From Alphaproteobacteria bacterium (GTDB lineage Bacteria > Pseudomonadota > Alphaproteobacteria > Rhizobiales > Xanthobacteraceae), in assembly GCA_037200445.1 (NCBI GenBank), contig JBBCGH010000001.1:2232001-2296000 (forward strand): DNA of 64,000 nucleotides, in the 5' to 3' direction. Each line of letters begins with the position of its first letter. Positions within the stretch are counted from its first letter, which is position 1. Both the position numbers and the translations under genes were made by a program. Of the stretch, positions 1 through 7,658 are shown piece by piece. Below the pieces are notes generated by a model. That model had not been told where the DNA came from. It saw nothing but the letters and a program-made list of their open reading frames with translations, and did no database searches.

Positions 1-855
1 GTACGCGACTCCACCGGCGTCATCACGGCGCGTTTTCTTGCCGAGAAGGACAATCCGCGCGCCGACATCGTGATGGGTCTTGCCGTCACCAGCCTGATCG
101 CGTTCGAGAAGATGGGCTTGATGGAGACCTACGAGCCGAAGGGCGCCTCGGCGCTGAAAGCGAGCTATCGCGACGGCACGCCGCCCTACACCTGGACCGG
201 CATGGACGCCTATCTCTCGGCGCTGTGCTTCAACACGGTCGAGGGCAAGAAGAACAACGTCGCGACGCCGACGTCCTGGCAGGACATCACCAAGCCCGAA
301 TACAAGGGCAAGCTCGTGATGCCGCACCCGGCCTCGTCCGGCACCGGCTATCTCACGGTTGCGGCCTGGATCCAGATCATGGGCGAAAAGGCCGCCTGGG
401 AGTTCATGGACAAGGTGCACGACAACATCGCGGTCTACACCCACTCGGGCTCCGCGCCTTGCGTGCAGGCCGCCAAGGGCGAGCGCATGGCCGGCATCGG
501 GTTCGACATGCGCGGCGCGCGCGAGAAGACACAAGGCGCGCCGATCGAGATCGTGCTGCCGAAGGAGGGCGCAGGCTGGGACCTCGAGGCGACCGGCATC
601 GTGAAGGGCACCAAGAACCTCGATGTCGCCAAGAAGGTCGCGGACTGGGGCGCGAGCAAGCAGGCGAGCGAGCTCTATTCCAAGTACTATGCGCTCGTCG
701 CGGAGCCTTCGGTGAAGAACATCCCGCCGAACTATCCGCCGAACGCGGAAGCTGCGATGGTGAAGAACGACTTCGGCTGGATGGCCGAGAACCGCGACCG
801 CATCTTGGCCGAGTGGTCGAAGCGCTACGAGAGCAAGGCGGCGCCGAAGAATTGA
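1..855 (+). CDS. ABC transporter periplasmic substrate-binding protein, 2-aminoethylphosphonate type (5' truncated)
   Basis: The reading frame is open from the first base of the window, so the signal peptide and N-terminal lobe are missing; 284 residues are visible. The visible part starts with a DSTGVITARFL-like stretch and continues as a typical type-II periplasmic binding protein (PhnS2/AfuA-like family). It would capture the ligand in the periplasm and deliver it to the permease. The ATPase and fused permease follow on the same strand, giving the order binding protein, ATPase, permease seen in putative aminoethylphosphonate transporters. The ligand is inferred from family resemblance and from the PbfA-like enzyme downstream. 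Iron(III) or another organophosphonate ligand cannot be excluded, because related proteins bind those. Confidence 0.8.
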   Translation, partial: VRDSTGVITARFLAEKDNPRADIVMGLAVTSLIAFEKMGLMETYEPKGASALKASYRDGTPPYTWTGMDAYLSALCFNTVEGKKNNVATPTSWQDITKPEYKGKLVMPHPASSGTGYLTVAAWIQIMGEKAAWEFMDKVHDNIAVYTHSGSAPCVQAAKGERMAGIGFDMRGAREKTQGAPIEIVLPKEGAGWDLEATGIVKGTKNLDVAKKVADWGASKQASELYSKYYALVAEPSVKNIPPNYPPNAEAAMVKNDFGWMAENRDRILAEWSKRYESKAAPKN

Positions 856-936
856 GCCTGTGTCCCGCACGCGGTGCAGCGCGCAGCGGTGCACCGCAGA
901 TGCGAGACCCCGGTTGCTGGCTGTATAACCGGGATT

Positions 937-979
937 CCGGGTCTGCATCGCATCACTTCGTGCTGCGATGCAGACCCGG
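937..979. repeat. Perfect 16-bp inverted repeat between binding-protein and ATPase genes
   Basis: Arms CCGGGTCTGCATCGCA (937-952) and its exact reverse complement (964-979) flank an 11-nt spacer. Pairing continues inward with one mismatch, leaving a TTC loop. The hairpin lies in the 147-nt gap between the two transporter genes. It could attenuate or stabilise the mRNA so that binding protein is made in excess of ATPase, or it may be a copy of a REP-like element. There is no T-run after it, so it is not a classic terminator. Confidence 0.8.
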
Positions 980-1002
980 GACATGCGGGCTGGATGGGGC
1001 TG

Positions 1003-2115
1003 ATGAGTGATCTGGCGAGCGATAACAAACCCGGGAACAGCGGATCGCCCTTTCTCCGCGTCCGTGACCTCCACAAGCATTTCGGCAAGTTCACCGCGCT
1101 GAAGGACATCTCGCTCGACGTCGACAAAGGCGAGTTCGTCTGCTTCCTTGGGCCGTCCGGCTGCGGCAAGACCACCTTGTTGCGCGCGATCGCGGGCCTC
1201 GACCCGCAGAACGAAGGCCTGATCGAGATCGGTGGCCGGGACGTCTCGAACCTGCCGCCGGCCGCGCGCGATTTCGGCATCGTGTTCCAGTCCTACGCGC
1301 TGTTCCCGAACCTGACCGTCGCGGCAAATGTCGGCTACGGCCTGGTCAATCGCCGGGCGGGCCGCGCCTCGATCGACAAGCGCGTGTCCGAACTGCTCGC
1401 CCTGGTCAGCCTGACCGAGCACGGTGCCAAATATCCCGTGCAGTTGTCCGGCGGCCAGCAGCAGCGCGTGGCGCTCGCGCGTGCACTCGCGACCTCGCCC
1501 GGGCTCCTGCTGCTCGACGAGCCGCTCTCCGCGCTCGACGCGCGCGTGCGCGTACGACTGCGCGACGAGATCAAGGCGCTGCAGCGCCGGCTCGGCGTGA
1601 CCACCATCATGGTGACTCACGACCAGGAGGAAGCGCTGGCGATGGCCGACCGCATCGTGGTGATGAACCAGGGCGTGATCGAGCAGGTGGGAACGCCGTC
1701 CGAGATCTACCGCAGCCCCACGACCGCCTTCGTCGCCGACTTCGTCGGCACCATGACGTTCCTCGACGGTCTGGTCAGCGGCCCAGACCGGCTGCGCGTC
1801 GGCGGCATCGAGCTCGCCTGTGGCGGCGTGAACGGCTTCAAGCACGGCGATCCGGTGCGCGTCGGGCTGCGGCCCGAGGAAGTACGCGTGCGCAACATCG
1901 ACGCCTCGACGCCGAACCAGATCGCGACGCGCATCTCGCTGCTCGATTTTCTCGGCTCGTTCTGCCGCGCACGCCTCGAGCCCGAGGCTGCGCCGGGCGT
2001 CTCGATCCTCGCGGACTTCTCCGCCAATGCGATACGCGATTTGTCCGTCGCGCAGGGACAGAAGCTGACCATCGCGCTGCCGCCGGAGTCGCTGCGGCTG
2101 TTCTCGAGAAACTAG
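1003..2115 (+). CDS. ABC transporter ATP-binding protein, PhnT/PotA type
   Basis: This 370-residue ATPase would energise import of the aminophosphonate-like substrate. It has Walker A GPSGCGKTT (about residues 50-58), a Q-loop FQSYALFP, signature LSGGQQQRVALARAL, Walker B LLLLDEPLSALD, the H-loop VTHDQEEAL and a C-terminal TOBE-like region with LRPEEVRV. The frame is open upstream to 874, but that part runs through the hairpin at 937-979 and is not ATPase-like, so ATG 1003 is preferred; ATG 994 is possible. The stop is 3 nt before the permease start, implying one transcript. PotA/PhnT-family identity is clear; substrate identity is inferred from context. Confidence 0.88.
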   Translation: MSDLASDNKPGNSGSPFLRVRDLHKHFGKFTALKDISLDVDKGEFVCFLGPSGCGKTTLLRAIAGLDPQNEGLIEIGGRDVSNLPPAARDFGIVFQSYALFPNLTVAANVGYGLVNRRAGRASIDKRVSELLALVSLTEHGAKYPVQLSGGQQQRVALARALATSPGLLLLDEPLSALDARVRVRLRDEIKALQRRLGVTTIMVTHDQEEALAMADRIVVMNQGVIEQVGTPSEIYRSPTTAFVADFVGTMTFLDGLVSGPDRLRVGGIELACGGVNGFKHGDPVRVGLRPEEVRVRNIDASTPNQIATRISLLDFLGSFCRARLEPEAAPGVSILADFSANAIRDLSVAQGQKLTIALPPESLRLFSRN

Positions 2116-2118
2116 GCC

Positions 2119-3819
2119 GTGAGTGTCACGACCGCCCCCTCGTATGCAGGCGTTGCGCGGACGGTCTCGCGCGAGATCTGGGTCGCGCGCATCGGCGTCC
2201 TGCTACTGGTCGCGTGGTTGTTGCTTTCCATCGCCCTGCCGCTCTGGACGCTTTTGTCGAAAAGCTTCCAGAACGCCAACGGCGAATTCATCGGGCTCAC
2301 CAATTACATCCGCTATTTCTCCACGCCGAGCCTGTTCAACTCGATCTTCAACTCGATCTGGGTCGCGCTCGTTACCACCGTGATCGTGATCCCGCTCGCG
2401 TTCGGCTATGCCTATGCGCTGACCCGCAGCCAGATGCGCTTCAAGGGCCTGTTCTACGCGGCCGCGATGCTGCCGCTGTTCGCGCCGTCGCTGCTGTCGG
2501 CAATCTCGCTCATCTACCTGTTCGGCAATCAGGGCCTGCTCAAGGGGCTGTTGTTCGGCGGGGACATCTATGGCGCCGACGGCATCATCGTCGCGCAGGT
2601 GTTCTACTGCTTCCCGCATGCGCTGATCATCGCGGTGACGGCGCTCGCGCTCGCCGACGCGCGGCTCTACGAGGTTGCCGATGCACTGGGCACGAAGAAG
2701 TCGCGGATCTTCAGAACCGTGACACTTCCGGGGGCGAAGTTCGGGCTGATCAACGCGGCTTTCGTGGTGTTCACGCTGGTCGTCACGGACTTCGGCATCG
2801 CCAAGGTGATCGGCGGACAGTTCAACGTGCTCGCAACAGACGCCTACAAGCAGGTGGTCGGCCAGCAGAATTTCGAGATGGGCGCGGTAGTCGGCATGGT
2901 GCTGCTGGCGCCCGCGATACTGGCCTTCGTGATCGACCGCATGGTGCAAAGCCGCCAGGTCGCGCTCCTGTCTGCCCGCGCCGTGCCGCTCGAGCCCAAG
3001 CCCAATTCGATGCGCGACACGTGGCTCCTGATCTACTGCCTCGTCGTCGCGGCAATTCTGATCGGCGTGCTTGGCACCGCGGTCTGGGCCTCGTTCATTA
3101 CCTATTGGCCGTACAATCTCACGCCGACGCTGAACAACTACAACTTCACCAACTTCGATCCGGGCGGCTGGGACCCGTATTTCACCTCGCTTGCGATGGC
3201 GGCCTGCGCGGCGGTGTTCGGCACCGCGATCGTGTTCACCGGCGCCTATCTGGTCGAGAAGACCAAGGTGATGCCGGGGGCGCGGCTGCTCGCGCATCTG
3301 CTCGCGATGCTGCCGATGGCGGTGCCGGGCCTCGTGCTCGGTCTCGGCTATGTGTTCTTCGTGAACGCGAAGTGGAACCCGCTCGGATTCCTCTATGGGA
3401 CGCTCGCCGTGCTGGTGATCAACTCGGTTGCGCATTTCTACACGGTGGCGCACATCACCTCGCTCACCGCGCTGAAGCAGATCGATCCGGAGTTCGAGTC
3501 GGTGTCGGCTTCGCTGAAGGTGCCGTTCTGGCGCACCTTTGCGCGCGTCACCGTCCCGATCTGCTGGCCCTCGATCCTCGACGTCGCGGTCTACATTTTC
3601 GTCAACGCGCTCACCACCGTGTCGGCCGTGATCTTCCTCTACGGCCCGAATACCAAGCTTGCCGCGATCGCGATCGTGCACATGGACGAAATGGGCGCTT
3701 CCGCTGCGGCCGCCGGCATGGCGACGATGATCGTCGCGACCGCGCTTGGCGCAAAGCTGTTGCAGGTTCTGCTCGACCGGGTGTTGTTCAAGCGCCTGCA
3801 GGCGTGGCGCAAGAGGTGA
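2119..3819 (+). CDS. ABC transporter permease, fused two-domain PhnU2 type
   Basis: The 566-residue protein contains two tandem binding-protein-dependent permease domains. The first EAA-like loop is around ADALGTKKSRIFRTVTLPG; the second is around SASLKVPFWRTFARVTVP. Each half has about six hydrophobic helices. This length and fusion are typical of the putative 2-aminoethylphosphonate permease family and of FbpB-like iron permeases. The start is GTG, 4 nt after the ATPase stop. It forms the inner-membrane channel for the transporter encoded by the two preceding genes. The fused form means no second permease gene is required. Confidence 0.87.
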   Translation: MSVTTAPSYAGVARTVSREIWVARIGVLLLVAWLLLSIALPLWTLLSKSFQNANGEFIGLTNYIRYFSTPSLFNSIFNSIWVALVTTVIVIPLAFGYAYALTRSQMRFKGLFYAAAMLPLFAPSLLSAISLIYLFGNQGLLKGLLFGGDIYGADGIIVAQVFYCFPHALIIAVTALALADARLYEVADALGTKKSRIFRTVTLPGAKFGLINAAFVVFTLVVTDFGIAKVIGGQFNVLATDAYKQVVGQQNFEMGAVVGMVLLAPAILAFVIDRMVQSRQVALLSARAVPLEPKPNSMRDTWLLIYCLVVAAILIGVLGTAVWASFITYWPYNLTPTLNNYNFTNFDPGGWDPYFTSLAMAACAAVFGTAIVFTGAYLVEKTKVMPGARLLAHLLAMLPMAVPGLVLGLGYVFFVNAKWNPLGFLYGTLAVLVINSVAHFYTVAHITSLTALKQIDPEFESVSASLKVPFWRTFARVTVPICWPSILDVAVYIFVNALTTVSAVIFLYGPNTKLAAIAIVHMDEMGASAAAAGMATMIVATALGAKLLQVLLDRVLFKRLQAWRKR

Positions 3820-3843
3820 GTATGCCGAGTCCGCTGGCTCCGA

Positions 3844-3956
3844 CTGTCATCCCGGCCGAGCGCAGCGAGAGCCGGGACCCATCTCTCCGCGAAAATCGAG
3901 CGCGGTGGTACATGGGTCCCGGATCGGCTCGCTCCGCTCGCTGTCCGGGATGACAG
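3844..3956. repeat. Intergenic inverted-repeat element, GTCATCCCGG family (copy a)
   Basis: The outer ends CTGTCATCCCGG (3844-3855) and CCGGGATGACAG (3945-3956) are exact reverse complements. Internal GGGACCCAT and ATGGGTCCCGG segments also pair. Related elements occur at 4288, 11975, 43337 and 45941. It lies immediately upstream of the GIY-YIG gene. The size and structure resemble REP/BIME-type or MITE-like interspersed repeats common in Hyphomicrobiales genomes. Confidence 0.85.
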
Positions 3957-3970
3957 ATGAGTATGTGGCG

Positions 3971-4429
3971 ATGCCCTACTACCTCTATATCCTTGCAAGC
4001 GGTCGGCGCGGGACGCTCTACATCGGCGTGACAAACGACCTCGTGCGCCGTGTTTACGAACACCGGACTGACGCCATTCCAGGCTTCACAAAAAAGTACA
4101 AGGTTCATCGCCTCGTCTATTATGAAGCGCACGACGACATTAGCGCGGCCATTGCCCAAGAGAAACGAATGAAGCGCTGCTCTCGCGCATGGAAAACCGA
4201 GCTGATCGAGAAACAGAATGAAGATTGGCACGATCTGTGGCCGACGCTGGGAGCTTGGGCCGATGAGCGGCGGAAGTGCCGCATTCTCGACTGTCATCCC
4301 GGCCGATCGCGTAGCGCGAGAGCCGGTACCCATGTATCACCGCGTTCTGCGATTGCGGAAACATGGGTCCCGAGTCTCCCCCGGCTCGCGCTTCGCTTGG
4401 CCGGGGTCGCTCGGGATGACAGTCGGTGA
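3971..4429 (+). CDS. Small GIY-YIG nuclease family protein enclosed by interspersed repeats
   Basis: A single GIY-YIG domain fills about residues 1-100. The GIY position is YLYIL near residues 4-8, LYIG is at 16-19, Arg26 lies in LVRRVYEH, and the catalytic Glu candidate is Glu52 in LVYYEAH. These small YhbQ-like proteins are putative DNA endonucleases and usually end near residue 100. Here the frame continues about 46 more codons through the repeat at 4288-4425, producing a low-complexity tail (HPGRSRSARAG) that is probably non-functional. ATG 3971 matches the family start; ATG 3950 is in frame. It sits between the permease and the PbfA-like gene but has no obvious metabolic link to them, so it looks like an inserted unit. 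Confidence 0.8.
   Translation: MPYYLYILASGRRGTLYIGVTNDLVRRVYEHRTDAIPGFTKKYKVHRLVYYEAHDDISAAIAQEKRMKRCSRAWKTELIEKQNEDWHDLWPTLGAWADERRKCRILDCHPGRSRSARAGTHVSPRSAIAETWVPSLPRLALRLAGVARDDSR
4288..4425. repeat. Intergenic inverted-repeat element, GTCATCCCGG family (copy b), overlapping GIY-YIG 3' end
   Basis: CGACTGTCATCCCG at the left end pairs with CGGGATGACAGTCG at the right end. Internal ACCCATG and CATGGGTCC segments pair too. It is the partner of the element at 3844-3956, so the GIY-YIG gene is bracketed on both sides. It supplies the last codons and the stop of that gene and ends 19 nt before the next start at 4445. Confidence 0.85.
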
Positions 4430-4444
4430 AACGGGCGACGGCCT

Positions 4445-5809
4445 GTGAACAAATCTCCGCCCAACGAATCCGAAAGCGACACCAACCTGTCGCCGCAGCG
4501 GCGCGCCTGGGCCGAGAAGAATCTCGACCCGGAGGCGCAGACGCTTCTCGCCGAGGACGAGAAGTACTTCCTGCGCCAGTCGGTCTCGACGCCGTGCCTC
4601 AACGCCATCGCCAAGGCGGAAGGCATCTGGATCGAGGACACCGCCGGGCGCCGCACCATGGATTTCCACGGCAACAACGTCCATCACATCGGCTACGGCC
4701 ACCCGCGCCTGAAGAAGGCGATTGCCGAGCAGATGGATGCGCTGCCGTTCGCGCCGCGCCGCTACACCTGCGGGCCGGCGGTGGCGCTCGCCGCAAAGCT
4801 TGCCGAGATCGCGCCGGGCAATCTGTCCAAGGTACTGTTCACCACCGGCGGCTCCGACGCCGTCGAGGTCGCGATCAAGATCGCGCGTGCCGCAACCGGC
4901 CGTTACAAGACGCTTTCGTTTTGGGATGCATTCCACGGCGCGGGTTTCGGCGCTTCGGCTGTCGGAGGCGAAGCGCTGTTCCGCTCCGGTGGCGTGGGAC
5001 CGCTGATGCCGGGCGCCGAGCACGTCGCGCCCTATGCGTCGTACCGTTGCCCCTATGGCACCTCGACCATCGGAGCGAGCGCGGACGCCTGTGCGCGCAT
5101 GATCGAATTTGTGCTGGAGCGGGAAGGCGACATCGCGGCGTTCATTGCCGAGCCGATGCGCGCGGTGCCGCACATTCCGCCACCCGGTTTCTGGCGCCGC
5201 GTGCGCGCGGCCTGCGACCGGCACGGAACGCTGTTGATCTTCGACGAGATACCCACCGGCCTCGGCAAGACCGGCAAGATGTTTGCCTGCCAGCATGACG
5301 GCGTCGTGCCGGACCTGCTGGTGCTCGGTAAAGGTTTGGGCGGCGGCATCGTGCCGATCGCCGCGGTGATCGCGCGGCCGGAGCTGGATGTGGCCGCCGC
5401 CTATGCGTTCGGCCACTACACGCATGAGAAGAACCCGGTGACGACACGCGCGGCGCTCACCACCATCGAGATCATCGAGGACGAAGACCTGGTCGAAAAC
5501 GCGGCGCGCGTGGGCGCTGCCGCGATGGCGCGGCTGCATGAGATGAAATCGAAGCACGCGCTGATCGGCGATGTGCGCGGGCTCGGCTTCCTGATGGGCA
5601 TCGAACTCGTCACGTCGCGCGTGAGTAAGGCGCCCGCCAAGGATGCGGCCGAGGCCGTGATGTATCGCGCGCTGGAAAAAGGCCTCTCGTTCAAGACCAC
5701 GTTCGGCAATGTGCTCACCCTGACGCCGCCGCTCACCGTGACCGAGCCCGAGATGATGCGCGCGCTCGACATCCTGAGCGAGGCGATCGGCGAGGTGGCG
5801 AAGCGGTGA
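4445..5809 (+). CDS. Class III PLP enzyme, PbfA-like (probable (R)-1-hydroxy-2-aminoethylphosphonate ammonia-lyase)
   Basis: The 454-residue protein has the class III aminotransferase fold. It shows the TGGSDAVEVAIKIAR phosphate-cup segment, the PLP aspartate in IFDEIPTGLGKTG, and the Schiff-base lysine in VLGKGLGGGIVP. The N-terminal region (YFLRQSVSTPCLNAI, DFHGNNVHHIGYGHP) resembles the ammonia-/phospho-lyase branch that includes PbfA and ethanolamine-phosphate phospho-lyase rather than classical transaminases. PbfA turns (R)-1-hydroxy-AEP into phosphonoacetaldehyde plus ammonia. The link to the upstream AEP-type transporter supports this, but a transaminase or a lyase for another amino alcohol phosphate remains possible. 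The start is GTG. The stop overlaps the next start by 4 nt (GTGA). Confidence 0.72.
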   Translation: MNKSPPNESESDTNLSPQRRAWAEKNLDPEAQTLLAEDEKYFLRQSVSTPCLNAIAKAEGIWIEDTAGRRTMDFHGNNVHHIGYGHPRLKKAIAEQMDALPFAPRRYTCGPAVALAAKLAEIAPGNLSKVLFTTGGSDAVEVAIKIARAATGRYKTLSFWDAFHGAGFGASAVGGEALFRSGGVGPLMPGAEHVAPYASYRCPYGTSTIGASADACARMIEFVLEREGDIAAFIAEPMRAVPHIPPPGFWRRVRAACDRHGTLLIFDEIPTGLGKTGKMFACQHDGVVPDLLVLGKGLGGGIVPIAAVIARPELDVAAAYAFGHYTHEKNPVTTRAALTTIEIIEDEDLVENAARVGAAAMARLHEMKSKHALIGDVRGLGFLMGIELVTSRVSKAPAKDAAEAVMYRALEKGLSFKTTFGNVLTLTPPLTVTEPEMMRALDILSEAIGEVAKR

Positions 5810-6273
5810 CGGCGACGCTGACCATCCGGGCGGAGCCGCCGGCCCAGCCCGATGTCCTGCGCCTGATCGAGGCGCTCGATGCGCAGATGACCGCGCTCTA
5901 TCCGCCGGAGAGCAATCATCTGCTCGACATCGCCGCACTGTCTGATCCGGCGGTGTCGTTTCTGGTGGTGCGCGAAGATGGCGAGGCGATCGGTTGCGGC
6001 GCGATCCTGAACGACCCGCGTGGCTGGGGCGAGGTCAAGCGCATGGTCGTGCGGCCCGATCGGCGCGGGCGCGGAATCGGGCGGCAGGTGCTGGCCGCGC
6101 TGGAGGCGGTCGTGCGCGATAGGGGCTTACCGCTGCTGCGGCTTGAGACCGGCCTTCACAATACGGACGCGCTCGCACTGTACCGCCGCAGTGGATTCGT
6201 CGCATGCGCGCCGTTCGGTGATTACAAGCCGGACCCGCTCAGTGTATTCATGGAAAAGCGCATCCGCGTGTGA
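5806..6273 (+). CDS. GNAT family N-acetyltransferase
   Basis: This 155-residue single-domain acetyltransferase has the acetyl-CoA pyrophosphate loop VRPDRRGRGIGRQVL and the terminal GNAT segment LALYRRSGFVACAPFGDYKPDP. It probably acetylates a small amine. Its start overlaps the PbfA-like stop by 4 nt, and it runs directly into the glutamine-synthetase-like gene, so it belongs to the same operon. A role in acetylating an aminophosphonate or related amine, as PhnO does in phosphonate operons, is plausible but only inferred. PhnO itself is not clearly recognisable. Confidence 0.8.
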   Translation: MTATLTIRAEPPAQPDVLRLIEALDAQMTALYPPESNHLLDIAALSDPAVSFLVVREDGEAIGCGAILNDPRGWGEVKRMVVRPDRRGRGIGRQVLAALEAVVRDRGLPLLRLETGLHNTDALALYRRSGFVACAPFGDYKPDPLSVFMEKRIRV

Positions 6274-6290
6274 GTGTTTGGGGAGGGGGC

Positions 6291-7658
6291 ATGCCGGGCA
6301 ATCTTTCTTTCGCCGAGCTGAAAAAGGCTGTGTCGGCCGGCACAATCGACACCGTGATAGTCGCGATGGTGGACATGCAGGGCCGGCTCGTCGGCAAGCG
6401 CTTCCAGGCGGAGTTCTTCTGCGACGGCGCGCACGAGGAAACGCACGGCTGCAACTACCTGCTCGCCGACGACATCGACATGGAGCCGGTGCCCGGCTAC
6501 GCGGCTGCGAGCTGGGAGCAGGGCTACGGCGACTTCGTCATGAAGCCCGACATGACGACATTGCGCCGCGTGCCGTGGCTCGACGGTACCGCATTGGTGC
6601 TCGCCGACGTGCTCGACCACCATCACCACGATGTGCCGCATTCGCCGCGTGCCATGCTCAAAGCGCAGGTCGCCCGGCTGAAGCAGCAGAAGATGCGCGC
6701 CTACTGCGCCTCGGAGCTCGAGTTCTACCTGTTCGATGAGAGCTACGAGGCGATCCGCGACAAGCACTGGCAGGGGCCGAAGACCGCCGGCAACTACATC
6801 GAGGACTATCACATCCTGCAGACCACCAAGGAGGAAGGCGTGATGCGCGCCATCCGGAAAGGTCTGCAAGGCGCCGGCATTCCGGTCGAGAACTCGAAGG
6901 GCGAATGGGGGCCGGGGCAAGAAGAGATCAACGTCCGCTATTCCGACGCGCTCGACATGGCGGATAACCACGCGATCCTCAAGAACGCCTGCAAGGAGAT
7001 CGCACTGGCGCAGGGCAAGTCGGTCACCTTCATGTCGAAGTGGAATTACGGCCTCGCGGGTTCGTCATCGCACGTGCACGTGTCGCTGTGGGACGCGGCC
7101 GGCAAGACGCCGCTGTTCTACGACGCGAAGGCCGAGTTCACGATGTCGCCGCTGATGCGCGCGTTCGTTGCGGGTCAGCTCAAGTATGCCGCCGACATCA
7201 CCTGGTTCCTCGCGCCCTACGTCAACTCCTACAAGCGCTTCCAGGTCGGCACCTTCGCGCCGACCAAGGCGGTGTGGAGCCGCGACAATCGCACCGCGGG
7301 CTTCCGGCTGTGCGGCGAGGGGAGCAAGGCGATCCGCATCGAATGCCGCATCGGCGGCGCGGATCTCAACCCGTATCTGGCTTTCTCCGCTTTGATCGCT
7401 GCCGGGCTGAAGGGTATCGACGAGAAGTTGACGCTCGACGCGCCATTTTCCGGCGATGCGTATCATGGGAAGAAATTACCCGAAGTGCCGAAAACGCTGC
7501 GCGAGGCGACCGAGTCGCTCGACAAATCGAAGATGCTGCGCGCGGCGCTCGGCGATGCGGTGATCGACCACTATGTCCACACCGCGAAGTGGGAGCAGTT
7601 CGAATACGACCGGCGCATCACCGACTGGGAGCTGATGCGCGGCTTTGAGAGGTATTGA
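6291..7658 (+). CDS. Glutamine synthetase family protein (gamma-glutamylamine ligase-like)
   Basis: The protein has 455 residues from ATG 6291, chosen for the strong GGGGAGGGGG ribosome site just before it; GTG 6270, overlapping the previous stop, is the alternative. It has the GS beta-grasp N-terminus and an ATP/metal-binding C-terminal domain. ELEFYLF and GPGQEEINVRY carry metal-binding glutamates, GSSSHVHVSLW a conserved His, and FRLCGEGSKAIRIECRIGGADLNPY the nucleotide/glutamate arginines. The length fits PuuA/GlnT-type ligases that join glutamate to an amine, rather than the housekeeping GlnA with its adenylylation loop. Between a PLP lyase and two dehydrogenases it could glutamylate the imported amine or reassimilate released ammonia. 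Confidence 0.85.
   Translation: MPGNLSFAELKKAVSAGTIDTVIVAMVDMQGRLVGKRFQAEFFCDGAHEETHGCNYLLADDIDMEPVPGYAAASWEQGYGDFVMKPDMTTLRRVPWLDGTALVLADVLDHHHHDVPHSPRAMLKAQVARLKQQKMRAYCASELEFYLFDESYEAIRDKHWQGPKTAGNYIEDYHILQTTKEEGVMRAIRKGLQGAGIPVENSKGEWGPGQEEINVRYSDALDMADNHAILKNACKEIALAQGKSVTFMSKWNYGLAGSSSHVHVSLWDAAGKTPLFYDAKAEFTMSPLMRAFVAGQLKYAADITWFLAPYVNSYKRFQVGTFAPTKAVWSRDNRTAGFRLCGEGSKAIRIECRIGGADLNPYLAFSALIAAGLKGIDEKLTLDAPFSGDAYHGKKLPEVPKTLREATESLDKSKMLRAALGDAVIDHYVHTAKWEQFEYDRRITDWELMRGFERY

Noticed and set aside
874-1002. Extended N-terminus of the ATPase frame
   Set aside because: The extension passes through the inverted repeat at 937-979 and lacks ABC ATPase features; ATG 1003 fits the family start.
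2203-3681. Long minus-strand frame (492 residues) opposite the permease
   Set aside because: Composition is charge- and His-rich as expected of an antisense frame in GC-rich DNA, and it lies wholly opposite a clear permease gene.
4337-5938. Minus-strand frame of 533 residues opposite the PbfA-like gene
   Set aside because: It is antisense to a recognised PLP enzyme, with Arg/His/Asp-rich low-complexity composition and no family motif.
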